Positions 8,340 to 15,262 are shown, counted from the first letter of the stretch. The stretch: DNA of 19,626 nucleotides from Cocleimonas sp. (GCA_023145485.1 JAGLDT010000130.1:1-19626), one strand, 5' to 3'. Program-made: numbers and translations. The notes: generated from the sequence alone by a model not told the origin.

Positions 8340-8933
8340 TTATTTCTTTTCAAGCAGATAAACTCTTTCACGCTTTTCGCCTGAATGAAGGGTTTGAGTA
8401 TTGCGTTCCTCTCCCCATTTCCAACGTGGTGTAGTAAATAAGTCAAGCATGGCGGAAATATCACAATGAAAAGGGGGGCCACCTTCACGACCCGTTTGCA
8501 TAAATTGAGCCAGTAGTTTGCCATTTGGTTTTAACCATTGATGTAGGCGTTGTTCATAGGCTGCCCAAAGGTTGGGAGATAAAGCACATAAACTGGTTTG
8601 TTCATAGATAGCATCGACCTCCTGTTCTGGGTTCCAATGAAAGAAATCAGCCTGAATTACCTCAGCTTGAAGTTGGTTTTCTACCAGCTTTTTATTTAGA
8701 TTAGCAACAGCCGTTGGTGCAATATCAATGGCAATCACATCAAACCCTTTTTTTGCTAGATACAAGACTTCATACCCATTGCCACAGCCTGGAATTAATA
8801 TTCGACAGGGTTGAATGCCTCGATTCTCTAACCAGTAGGTTAAATTTGGGCTGATCTCACCACGATCCCAGCCTGTTTGTCCTTGCTGATAACGTTGTTC
8901 CCATTCTGTTGTTGAGGATTTTTTATTATCCAT
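8340..8933 (-). CDS. SAM-dependent methyltransferase, thiopurine S-methyltransferase (TPMT)-like family
   Basis: A 197-residue class I methyltransferase. SAM-binding motif I is LIPGCGNGYE at residues 46-55, followed by an acidic end of strand 2 (VIAIDIAPTA) and ADFFHW. The N-terminal GWDRGEISPN and the later YEQTSLCAL, LKPNGKLLAQF and GGPPFHCD resemble the TPMT/thiol methyltransferase group, whose members methylate sulfur, selenium, tellurium or halide acceptors. The acceptor cannot be read from the sequence; detoxification of thiols or metalloids is a reasonable guess. It is probably monocistronic, separated from yceI by a hairpin element and by about 230 nt. Confidence 0.85.
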   Translation of the reverse strand: MDNKKSSTTEWEQRYQQGQTGWDRGEISPNLTYWLENRGIQPCRILIPGCGNGYEVLYLAKKGFDVIAIDIAPTAVANLNKKLVENQLQAEVIQADFFHWNPEQEVDAIYEQTSLCALSPNLWAAYEQRLHQWLKPNGKLLAQFMQTGREGGPPFHCDISAMLDLFTTPRWKWGEERNTQTLHSGEKRERVYLLEKK

Positions 8934-9037
8934 AGTTGGTTATTTTCCGTCACTATTTTGCTTATAAGTTTACAACCGTATGAATAGAGTTTCGCATAAA
9001 TAATTTCTAAAATTAGGTGCTTTAGCGTCGTTAGACG

Positions 9038-9112
9038 AGGCTGTGCAAGTATTCGTGGAATGAATAAAAATGGTTAAAATTTTTCTTTCATCCCAGAATA
9101 CTTGCACAGCCT
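9038..9112. repeat. 75-nt near-perfect hairpin element, MITE/REP-like
   Basis: Arms AGGCTGTGCAAGTATTC (9038-9054) and its exact reverse complement (9096-9112) form a 17-bp perfect inverted repeat. The interior keeps pairing: TGGAATGAA (9056-9064) against TTCATCCCA (9087-9095) with one mismatch, then AAAAAT (9066-9071) against ATTTTT (9079-9084) around a 7-nt loop. TTAG occurs at 9031-9034 and again at 9113-9116, possibly a target duplication. There is no T-tract after either arm, so a plain terminator is less likely than a mobile repeat. It may still end yceI transcription. Confidence 0.6.
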
Positions 9113-9169
9113 TTAGAAGTACTCATTTCTTTGGAAAGTTAATATATGAACGTCTATACGTTGTTTTTT

Positions 9170-9757
9170 CTATTGCTTTACGCCTTCAATATTAAGTAGT
9201 AAATCAAGGGATGCAGAGGCGGGGCCAAGATTTTTAGTGATACCATAGTCTTTTAAAACAATGCGTGTTTTGCCTTCAAAGCCACGACGATAGCCTCCCC
9301 ATGGGTCTTTTCCTGCGCCAATCTTTGTTACATCAATGGCGATATCTTTAGTAACGCCGTGTAGGGTAAGTTTACCTGTTAGGGTCGCTTTACCACCACT
9401 TGTTTCCTCATACCCTGTGCTAATAAATTTAGCTTGAGGGAATTTGGCAACATCTAAAAAGTCACTGCCACGCAAATGCTTATCACGTTCAGCATGATTG
9501 GAATCAACACTTTTTGTATTAATGATGACTGAAACCTTTGCTTCCTTAGGTTTTTTTTCATCATAATTAAAATGACCATCAAAATCATTAAATCGACCTA
9601 GTAGCCAACTGTATCCTAAATGAGAAATTTTAAATTGAATGGAAGCATGCATTCCTTTTTTATCAATAGCATAATTATCAGCTAATACGCTGTTTGGTGC
9701 GATTAATGTGGTAGCAAGTGAGAGGCTTAGGAGTGTTTTTTGTAAAATAGATTTCAT
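9170..9757 (-). CDS. yceI: YceI-family periplasmic lipid-binding protein
   Basis: A 195-residue exported protein with a signal peptide ending at about residue 26 (SVLA before DN). The mature part is a lipocalin-like YceI barrel; relatives bind isoprenoids such as polyprenyl chains or ubiquinone-like molecules. Typical motifs are HASIQFKISHLGYSWLLGRF, the DKHLRGSDFLDVAKFPQAKF block, and LTGKLTLHGVTKDI followed by GYRRGFEGKTRI. A good Shine-Dalgarno sequence, AAGGAAA, precedes the ATG. It lies 49 nt downstream of the b561 gene on the same strand, the yceJ-yceI order known from E. coli, so the two are probably one transcript and act together in the envelope. The natural ligand is unknown. Confidence 0.93.
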   Translation of the reverse strand: MKSILQKTLLSLSLATTLIAPNSVLADNYAIDKKGMHASIQFKISHLGYSWLLGRFNDFDGHFNYDEKKPKEAKVSVIINTKSVDSNHAERDKHLRGSDFLDVAKFPQAKFISTGYEETSGGKATLTGKLTLHGVTKDIAIDVTKIGAGKDPWGGYRRGFEGKTRIVLKDYGITKNLGPASASLDLLLNIEGVKQ

Positions 9758-9806
9758 TGTATTTTCCTTTTTTAAGTTGTTTTTATGAATGATTGATTTT
9801 GAAAAC

Positions 9807-10352
9807 TTATTTAGTCATCATTCGGATTAGTGTTTTATCTTTATCAATAAAGTGATGTTTTAATGCAGCCATTGCATGTAACACCACGAATAAGGCAAAT
9901 AAAATTGCCATGATTTCATGTGAATTACCGATTAAATCAGCGGTTTCCTCCTTAATTTCAGTTGTTATTGCTGGTATTTCTAATAGATTGAAAAATTCAA
10001 TCCCTTTACCTTTTGCGGTTGCTATAAAGTACCCTGAAAGTACTATTAAAAAGATAAGTAGATAAAATAGTTGTTGTATAAAATGAGCTAAACTCTGCTC
10101 CCATTGTTTATGGGTTTTAAGCGCCTCAGGTTGCTGGTTAGAGAGCCGCCAAGTAACACGTATTAACAGCAAGATTATTACTAGCAAACCTATGCTTTTA
10201 TGCCACCAAGGGAGGCTATGATAGAGCGGATCATAGTAATCTAACCCCGTCATATAGAGTCCCATAATAAAAAGGATAGTGAGTAATAGTGCCATTGACC
10301 AATGCAGTGCTTTGCTAATAAGCCCAAAGGATGTTTGAGTATTTTTAATCAT
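9807..10352 (-). CDS. Cytochrome b561 family protein (YceJ/CybB-like)
   Basis: A 181-residue integral membrane protein with four predicted helices and the four His residues expected to bind two b-type hemes: His17 (KALHWSM), His51 (WWHKSIG), His145 (NSHEIMA) and His159 (VVLHAMAALKHH). CybB of E. coli accepts electrons from the quinol pool and can reduce superoxide. With YceI as the next gene, quinone-linked redox chemistry in the envelope is a reasonable inference. AAGG lies about 10 nt before the ATG, inside a small upstream frame that overlaps the start by 8 nt. Confidence 0.92.
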   Translation of the reverse strand: MIKNTQTSFGLISKALHWSMALLLTILFIMGLYMTGLDYYDPLYHSLPWWHKSIGLLVIILLLIRVTWRLSNQQPEALKTHKQWEQSLAHFIQQLFYLLIFLIVLSGYFIATAKGKGIEFFNLLEIPAITTEIKEETADLIGNSHEIMAILFALFVVLHAMAALKHHFIDKDKTLIRMMTK

Positions 10353-10530
10353 TAAAAGTGACCTTGCTGGGAGAGATACGCCTCATTACTGATAACCAGA
10401 AGTATAAGAAATAACGTAAAGGGAATAAATAAACAAGGTATAAACTTACTGTTTCCATAGTGGAAATAATAAAAAGGATTGCCAATTTAAAGATAGCGGA
10501 ATAGTCATAATATTTTAACCTTATCACCAT
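10345..10530 (-). CDS. Possible small membrane protein, unknown
   Basis: A 61-residue frame directly upstream of the cytochrome b561 gene, its last codons overlapping that gene's start in ATGATTAA. It is rich in Phe, Tyr, Leu and Ile, with one or two potential membrane segments (about residues 14-33 and 38-49), and ends in a basic/polar tail. The overlap could mean translational coupling. Against it, I see no strong Shine-Dalgarno sequence before its ATG, no recognisable family, and AT-rich DNA readily yields such hydrophobic frames. A chance frame in the leader of the b561 operon is equally possible. Confidence 0.3.
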   Translation of the reverse strand: MVIRLKYYDYSAIFKLAILFIISTMETVSLYLVYLFPLRYFLYFWLSVMRRISPSKVTFND

Positions 10531-10580
10531 TTATCAAAAAACCACCACTGAACTGCTAAATTAGCTTGCCTGTCTAATCT

Positions 10581-10610
10581 TTGCGCAGTGTAATAATGAT
10601 TGAGTACAAT
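10581..10610 (+). promoter_or_regulatory. Candidate promoter of the large Ig-repeat protein gene
   Basis: TTGCGC (10581-10586) and TACAAT (10605-10610) are separated by 18 nt, giving a start near 10617 and a leader of about 60 nt that contains the poly-C tract. An alternative -10, TATATT at 10645-10650, would put the C-tract in the promoter spacer, but its -35 is poor. The choice is uncertain. Confidence 0.3.
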
Positions 10611-10632
10611 CTCCAATCTAAGGAAAACTCTA

Positions 10633-10640
10633 CCCCCCCC
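10633..10640 (+). repeat. Homopolymeric tract of eight C upstream of a surface-protein gene
   Basis: Eight consecutive C residues lie 36 nt before the ATG of the 1073-residue envelope protein, in otherwise AT-rich leader DNA. Poly-C/G tracts of this length in promoters or leaders of surface genes are a known source of slipped-strand length change and phase variation. A single sequence cannot show variation. Confidence 0.6.
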
Positions 10641-10676
10641 AAAATATATTAATAAAAATAAAATGAGTGACCAATA

Positions 10677-13600
10677 ATGAGAATCATAACGAGTAATAAT
10701 CGTAAATTACGTCTGCGTACGCCCCTGTTTTGTTCAATTGGCGTGCTTGTTGCTACACAAGCCTTTGCGGGTGGTTCGCCGACTGTATCGCTTAATGCAG
10801 ATGCTGAACGCGGTAATATTGTTGAGTCGGGTCGCCTTGGGTACGTCGGTGGTTCTACTCGCGTGGGTTTCAGTATCGATAAAGATATGCAGGGGCAGGT
10901 TGATATTAATCAGGTTGTTGCTGAAGATGATGTGTCTGCAACCAGCGTTGATGGCTGGCTTGGTTATCAATTAAAAGATAAACATGGTGTGGCTAAAGGT
11001 GTAAAAGGAGGAGGGGTCAAACTGAACCATTTATGGGCCGTTGGCGATGGGCGTTATGAAGATGATACAGTGCATAAGGTCTTTGGTGCTTATGATAGAA
11101 ATGCTGATGACCATGCGAAGGTTACTGCAGGTTATGGACAAGAACAGCAGGATTTATTCTGGTCTGGACATGTTTCAAAGGGTGTTTCTGATAAAAAAGA
11201 AATAAGTGGTACGGGGAATGCAATAAAAGCATATGACTATGGTGTTGGTGCTGAAGTTGGTACGTTTTTTGATGATTCTTTAACTCGACTTCGGGGTGGT
11301 GTGGATTATGAATGGGGAACTGATCAAGCTGATAGTGAAGATAAACCAACACAAGCAACTCTCTCAGCGGGTGTGCAACAATATTTTTATGATTCACCGC
11401 ATAGTGTTACCTTTGATGTGTCTGCTAGCAAAAAATCAGGTGGTGTTAGCAAAGAGGAGGTCAAGGCTAGTAATGCACGTTTAGGTTATCAGTATGAATT
11501 TGGAAAAAATGATGTCTTTCAGTCGAATCTTCGTATTAAACGTACCCGTGTTGAAGTGCCAGGAATAGCTGCAATAGCTGCTATTCCTGCTGTTCTTGCC
11601 ATTCCAGCTAAACCTGCAAAATATAGAAAGAAGGCAATCAGCAAGCCGTATACAAAACTAATTAAAACAACCATGAAGCTTGAAAATGAGACATTTTTCA
11701 AATTAAACAGTGCTAGATTAACAACATCAGCTAAGGACAATTTATTAAAAATTGCGGCTGAAATCAGAAGAAATAGATATGTAGGGTCTATTCGTATTAC
11801 GGGTAATACATGTGGCTTGGGTAGTGTTAAATATGATCAGGCTTTATCTGAGCGCCGTGCAAGTACGGTTAAAAAATTCCTTATTAATGCTGGCTTTAAT
11901 CCTGCTCATTTGATTTCACGTGGTTTGGGTAAAGGGCATCCTAAATACCCTAATGGACCAGAGGCTGGGTTTAAAAACCGCCGTGTTGATCTAGAGTATG
12001 TAACACGGCGTACCACTAAGAAAAAGGCCTATAAAACTGAATATAAAAATGTACTTATTGCAGTTGCAACCCCTGGCATAGCGGGAAAAGCAGGAAAAGC
12101 AGGAAAGGCGGGTAGACCCGCACGCTTTGTTTGGCAAACAGAAGAAATTAAAAGTGCCCCCTTATGGATAAAACGTGCTTTACATAATCCAATTCGTCAT
12201 AAACGCGGGGTTGATACGTATCAAACACAGACAGCCTCCGCGGCTGTTCCTATTGATGATCATTATACTTTAGTGGATCGTGATAGCTTGCTTAATGTAT
12301 TGGCTAATGATGGGGACGGTTTAGTACTTATTGATATTGTCGCTGCACCTGCCCATGGCATTGCAACCATTGAGGATGGGAAAGTGCGCTATGTTGTTAA
12401 GGCTGACTATATTGGTGAAGATAAATTCACTTATGAAGTAAAAGATAGTCATGGTAATAAACAAACGGCAGTGGTTAGAATCATCATTCCAAAAAATATT
12501 GGTAATGGTGCACCTGTTGCGGTTGATGATGAGCTAACCACCTTTATCGATACTGCGATTACCTATAATGTTATTAATAATGATAGTGATGCTGATGGTG
12601 ACACCTTGACCTTAGCGACTGTGTCCGTACCTGTCTATGGCACGCTCACTAAAAATAATAATGAAATAACCTATACACCCAATGTGGGTTTCAGCGGTAC
12701 GGATGTTTTTACCTATACTGTTTTTGATGGCAATGGTCATGAAGTGAGAGCAACAGTGACAGTGATAGTTTCTGGTGCTAAAAATACGGCACCTATTGCG
12801 GTTAATGACCATTATGAAACAGACTTTGAAACAGCAATTACTCGTAATATTGTTAATAATGACAAGGATACTGATGGTGATGTACTGAGTCTAGTTAGAA
12901 ATACGGAGCCTGCTAATGGCTCGCTTACGGTCAATGGTAATGAAATAAAGTATACGCCAACGAATGGTTTTTCAGGTACGGATTCATTTGAATACACGAT
13001 TCAAGATGAGCATGGCATTGAGGATACGGCGATAGTTACGATTAAGGTCAATGATAACAGCAACCAAGCGCCATTCATTAGCCCTAATTATGCTGCTGTT
13101 TATGGTAATGGTTGGGTCGTAATTCCTGTTCTAGATGATGATACTGATCCTGATGGCGATACTTTGTCGCTAGTGGGTATTTCGGAGGCTCCAAATAATG
13201 GTACGGCAACGATTGTTGGCAATAAGGTTCAATACGAACCTAATGGTAATAAGGATAGGCAAGATAGCTTTAGGTATGAAGCAACCGACGGCAATGGTCA
13301 TACGGAAAGTGCTTTAGTGACTATTGATATTAAAAAATATGTCGGGCAACATGTAGGAGCAGGTGATGACTATATGCAGGTTGACATGGGTAGCACCGAA
13401 GTCATTCCTTTTGATGTTATTAAAAATGACTCTGATAGCGAAGGGCATCAATTGGTCGTCTCCATTGCAACTCAGCCTCTCTACGGAGTCGCTGCTTCCT
13501 TAGGTAATAAGGTGACGTTTACACCAAATGCTTATTATAAAGGCTCTGATCTGTTCGAGTATAAAGTATGTGACCCTTATGATAATTGTGATACGGCCAC

Positions 13601-13898
13601 TGTTTTTGTTAGTGGCTCTACACATTCTAACGCTGAGCCTGTTATCTCTGGCATAAAGACCTTTACGGTTAATAGGGGAGTAACGACACCGCTTAAACTT
13701 AGTTCTTTTATTAGTGATGCTGATGGGGATACGGTTCGTATTGCAACAGCCGAAGCCTTATCAGGTAGCTTAACCTTCAATGATTTAGTTATTCAGTACA
13801 CGCCAAAAGATACTGCTACTGAGGATAGAATTAATATTACCGTCGACGACGATAATGGAGGTACTGCGATAGCAACGATTATTATTAAAATTAATTAA
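10677..13898 (+). CDS. Exported outer-membrane protein: barrel-like region, internal OmpA-like domain, six Ig/cadherin-like repeats
   Basis: A 1073-residue protein with a signal peptide cut after about residue 31 (QAFA before GG). Residues 32-290 consist of alternating, Gly/aromatic-rich strands typical of outer-membrane barrels. A low-complexity hairpin tip follows (295-316, PGIAAIAAIPA), then an OmpA-like domain (about 340-441) with LSERRASTV and KNRRVDLEY. A second hairpin has five Gly-X-Y triplets (467-481), then more strand-like sequence to about 515. Six repeats of about 93 residues (525-1073) complete it, with DxDxDGD, FSGTDxFTYTV and AxVTVxV signatures of bacterial Ig/cadherin-like domains. 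The overall plan recalls inverse autotransporters (barrel first, Ig passenger last), but I see no LysM, and a PG-binding-type domain sits inside the barrel region. It is probably an adhesin or wall-anchored surface protein. In the OmpA domain the usual ligand-binding Asp is Cys379. Confidence 0.85.
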   Translation: MRIITSNNRKLRLRTPLFCSIGVLVATQAFAGGSPTVSLNADAERGNIVESGRLGYVGGSTRVGFSIDKDMQGQVDINQVVAEDDVSATSVDGWLGYQLKDKHGVAKGVKGGGVKLNHLWAVGDGRYEDDTVHKVFGAYDRNADDHAKVTAGYGQEQQDLFWSGHVSKGVSDKKEISGTGNAIKAYDYGVGAEVGTFFDDSLTRLRGGVDYEWGTDQADSEDKPTQATLSAGVQQYFYDSPHSVTFDVSASKKSGGVSKEEVKASNARLGYQYEFGKNDVFQSNLRIKRTRVEVPGIAAIAAIPAVLAIPAKPAKYRKKAISKPYTKLIKTTMKLENETFFKLNSARLTTSAKDNLLKIAAEIRRNRYVGSIRITGNTCGLGSVKYDQALSERRASTVKKFLINAGFNPAHLISRGLGKGHPKYPNGPEAGFKNRRVDLEYVTRRTTKKKAYKTEYKNVLIAVATPGIAGKAGKAGKAGRPARFVWQTEEIKSAPLWIKRALHNPIRHKRGVDTYQTQTASAAVPIDDHYTLVDRDSLLNVLANDGDGLVLIDIVAAPAHGIATIEDGKVRYVVKADYIGEDKFTYEVKDSHGNKQTAVVRIIIPKNIGNGAPVAVDDELTTFIDTAITYNVINNDSDADGDTLTLATVSVPVYGTLTKNNNEITYTPNVGFSGTDVFTYTVFDGNGHEVRATVTVIVSGAKNTAPIAVNDHYETDFETAITRNIVNNDKDTDGDVLSLVRNTEPANGSLTVNGNEIKYTPTNGFSGTDSFEYTIQDEHGIEDTAIVTIKVNDNSNQAPFISPNYAAVYGNGWVVIPVLDDDTDPDGDTLSLVGISEAPNNGTATIVGNKVQYEPNGNKDRQDSFRYEATDGNGHTESALVTIDIKKYVGQHVGAGDDYMQVDMGSTEVIPFDVIKNDSDSEGHQLVVSIATQPLYGVAASLGNKVTFTPNAYYKGSDLFEYKVCDPYDNCDTATVFVSGSTHSNAEPVISGIKTFTVNRGVTTPLKLSSFISDADGDTVRIATAEALSGSLTFNDLVIQYTPKDTATEDRINITVDDDNGGTAIATIIIKIN
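12249..13895 (+). repeat. Six tandem Ig/cadherin-like domain repeats within the surface protein
   Basis: Units begin at about residues 525, 612, 705, 798, 893 and 986, with a period near 93 residues. The first is shorter; units 2 and 3 are most alike (NDxDxDGDxLxL, ITYTP/IKYTP, GFSGTD, VTVxV), while 5 and 6 are divergent. The acidic DxDGD loops suggest calcium binding between domains. At DNA level the units have diverged enough that recent slippage is not apparent. Confidence 0.85.
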
Positions 13899-14019
13899 AT
13901 AATGGATTTTGTAGAGATCAATGATCTAAACTTTTCATTTCTCAATGATATAGGTGATAATGAGCATGTGAGTATTTTTTATTAGCTATTTACACCAAAA
14001 AAAGTTGTTATAAAAGCAT

Positions 14020-14053
14020 CTTAAGTTTGCCTTAATCGATCTTAATGTATTCT
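14020..14053 (+). promoter_or_regulatory. PmrA-type box (CTTAA direct repeats) with candidate -10
   Basis: CTTAAG (14020-14025), 5 nt, then CTTAAT (14031-14036) is an exact match to the YTTAAK-N5-YTTAAK box bound by PmrA-type OmpR-family response regulators. A third half-site, CTTAAT (14041-14046), follows after 4 nt. The half-sites start 11 and 10 nt apart, so they face the same side of the helix. TATTCT (14048-14053) could be the -10. It would control the genes to the right. No two-component genes are in the window. Confidence 0.5.
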
Positions 14054-14064
14054 TGGGAAGACGT

Positions 14065-14106
14065 ATGAACCAATATCTCGAACTCCAAATTATTTGGAGG
14101 CGTTAG
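14065..14106 (+). CDS. Possible 13-residue leader peptide
   Basis: An ATG preceded at 4 nt by GGGAAG opens a frame reading MNQYLELQIIWRR and a TAG stop. It follows the predicted promoter and contains the palindrome at 14083-14099. The frame may be a regulatory leader or may be chance. A second reading frame across the same DNA (about 14046-14150) is open for some 34 codons but has no standard start codon. Confidence 0.3.
   Translation: MNQYLELQIIWRR
14083..14099 (+). promoter_or_regulatory. Perfect 8-bp inverted repeat that covers a Shine-Dalgarno-like GGAGG
   Basis: CTCCAAAT (14083-14090) and ATTTGGAG (14092-14099) are exact reverse complements around one T. The right arm includes most of GGAGG (14096-14100), which lies 9 nt before an ATG (14110) opening only a 4-codon frame. 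As DNA it could be an operator. As RNA the arms could pair only with a slightly opened loop and would hide GGAGG. A second CTCC at 14117-14120 could compete for the same GGAG. Confidence 0.4.
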
Positions 14107-14159
14107 ATCATGCGGACTCCTTAGAAAGAAATAATACAAAAAATAATTAAGGTAAAAAA

Positions 14160-14558
14160 ATGAATAAGAATAAACAAAAAGGCGCAACGTTTATCACTTG
14201 GATGATCGTTGCTGCCATTGGCATATTAATGTTTACTGCAGTAGCGAAAATTGGCCCCAGTTATTTAGAACATAATACGGTGCGCTCAATGATGAAAAGT
14301 ATTGCAGCAGAACCAGGCATCAAAGATAAAAGCTCACGTTATGTTTATTCTCAAGTGAATAAATATATCAATATCAATGGAATGTATACGCTAGAAAAGG
14401 CTATGGCGAATACCAAAGTATTTAAAGTCTCTGAATTGCGTACAGGCAATAGAAGAAAACGTTTGACAGCCCATTATGAAGTTAAGAAACATTGGCTTGG
14501 TAATTTGTCTTACTTGATGGATTTTGAGTATTCGGTTATTTTAGGCGAGAAAAATTAA
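14160..14558 (+). CDS. DUF4845 family membrane protein
   Basis: A 132-residue protein with one N-terminal membrane segment (about residues 12-30) and a soluble domain predicted to face the periplasm. The start, KQKGATFITWMIVAAIG, resembles a type IV pilin N-terminus (Lys/Gln, Gly, then a hydrophobic helix), though the usual Glu at mature position 5 is absent. Proteins of this family commonly sit between lepB and rnc in Gammaproteobacteria and have no established function. Here it opens the cluster, preceded by AAGGT at 7 nt, and the rnc start lies 28 nt beyond its stop. Confidence 0.85.
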   Translation: MNKNKQKGATFITWMIVAAIGILMFTAVAKIGPSYLEHNTVRSMMKSIAAEPGIKDKSSRYVYSQVNKYININGMYTLEKAMANTKVFKVSELRTGNRRKRLTAHYEVKKHWLGNLSYLMDFEYSVILGEKN

Positions 14559-14586
14559 TCTATAAAGACTAGGAAGGTCTTAACAC

Positions 14587-15261
14587 GTGTTACCCAAACT
14601 TAAAAAAATATTACCCACTTCACTACAGAAAACCGCTAGTTTTAAACAGGCCCTGACACATCGAAGTGCCAGTGGTCGGCATAATGAGCGGATGGAGTTT
14701 CTTGGCGACAGTATACTCGGTGTCATTATTACCGAAGCATTGTATCGAAAAATGCCAAAGGCCTCAGAGGGCTATCTGAGTCGCTTACGAGCGTCATTAG
14801 TTAATGAAGCTACATTAGCTGATATAGCAGTGGAAATTTCACTAGGTGATTGTTTGCATTTAGGAAGTGGAGAATTGAAAAGTGGTGGTTTTCGACGAAA
14901 ATCCATCCTTTCGGATGCATTAGAGGCAATTATTGCCAGCGTTTTTTTACAACAGGGGATGGATGAAGCAAAAAAATTCGTCTTGTTTCTATTTGAAAAA
15001 CGTTTGCAAAAATTACCCTCAGAAGATGAATTAAAAGACCCTAAAAGTCGTTTGCAGGAAGTTCTGCAATCACGTGGTTACAGTATTCCTCAATATAAGT
15101 TGATCTCCACAGCAGGTCACGCACATCGTCAGCTATTTACTGCAGAATGTTTTATTAATGGGTTAAATGTTCGCGCACAAGGGATATCAACCAGTCGTCG
15201 CAAGGCAGAACAAAAAGCAGCATTATTTGCTTTTGAACAAATGAATAAGGATGTTAAATAA
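14587..15261 (+). CDS. rnc: Ribonuclease III
   Basis: A 224-residue double-strand-specific endoribonuclease that processes rRNA precursors and many mRNAs. The nuclease signature NERMEFLGDSIL contains the metal ligands Glu34, Glu37 and Asp41; Asp110 and Glu113 lie in SDALEAII. A C-terminal double-stranded-RNA-binding domain runs from about 152 to 222 (DPKSRLQEVLQ to KAEQKAALFAF). The start is GTG, supported by AGGAAGG nine nt upstream. era begins one base after its stop, so the two are coupled, the standard arrangement in bacteria. Confidence 0.96.
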   Translation: MLPKLKKILPTSLQKTASFKQALTHRSASGRHNERMEFLGDSILGVIITEALYRKMPKASEGYLSRLRASLVNEATLADIAVEISLGDCLHLGSGELKSGGFRRKSILSDALEAIIASVFLQQGMDEAKKFVLFLFEKRLQKLPSEDELKDPKSRLQEVLQSRGYSIPQYKLISTAGHAHRQLFTAECFINGLNVRAQGISTSRRKAEQKAALFAFEQMNKDVK

Positions 15262-15262
15262 T

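Larger units (their letters stand above)
13899..14159 (+). other. Regulatory intergenic region before DUF4845-rnc-era
   Basis: A 261-nt region. Its left part has a weak 5-bp dyad AGATC-AAT-GATCT (13915-13927) and a T-run (13975-13980), a poor terminator candidate for the preceding gene. The right part holds a PmrA-type box, a candidate -10, a short peptide frame and a hairpin, described separately. No lepA or lepB precedes the rnc cluster here. Confidence 0.6.

Noticed and set aside
8288..8524. 78-codon minus-strand frame overlapping the methyltransferase 3' end
   Set aside because: Out-of-frame shadow on the same strand. The methyltransferase carries the SAM motifs.
9026..9037. CGTC-GTTA-GACG mini-hairpin beside the 75-nt element as a separate regulatory site
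   Set aside because: Only a 4-bp stem. More likely incidental or a flank of the larger element.
11122..11397. 91-codon minus-strand frame, rich in His and Gln, inside the surface protein gene
   Set aside because: Shadow of the strongly supported plus-strand gene. Its composition reflects the antisense of the repeats.
13912..13985. Rho-independent terminator after the surface protein gene
   Set aside because: The only dyads have 4-5 bp stems and are not adjacent to the T-run at 13975-13980.
15251..15262. In-frame ATG four codons before the chosen era start
   Set aside because: The Shine-Dalgarno AAGGA overlaps this ATG; the ATG at 15263 has suitable spacing and the usual N-terminus length.
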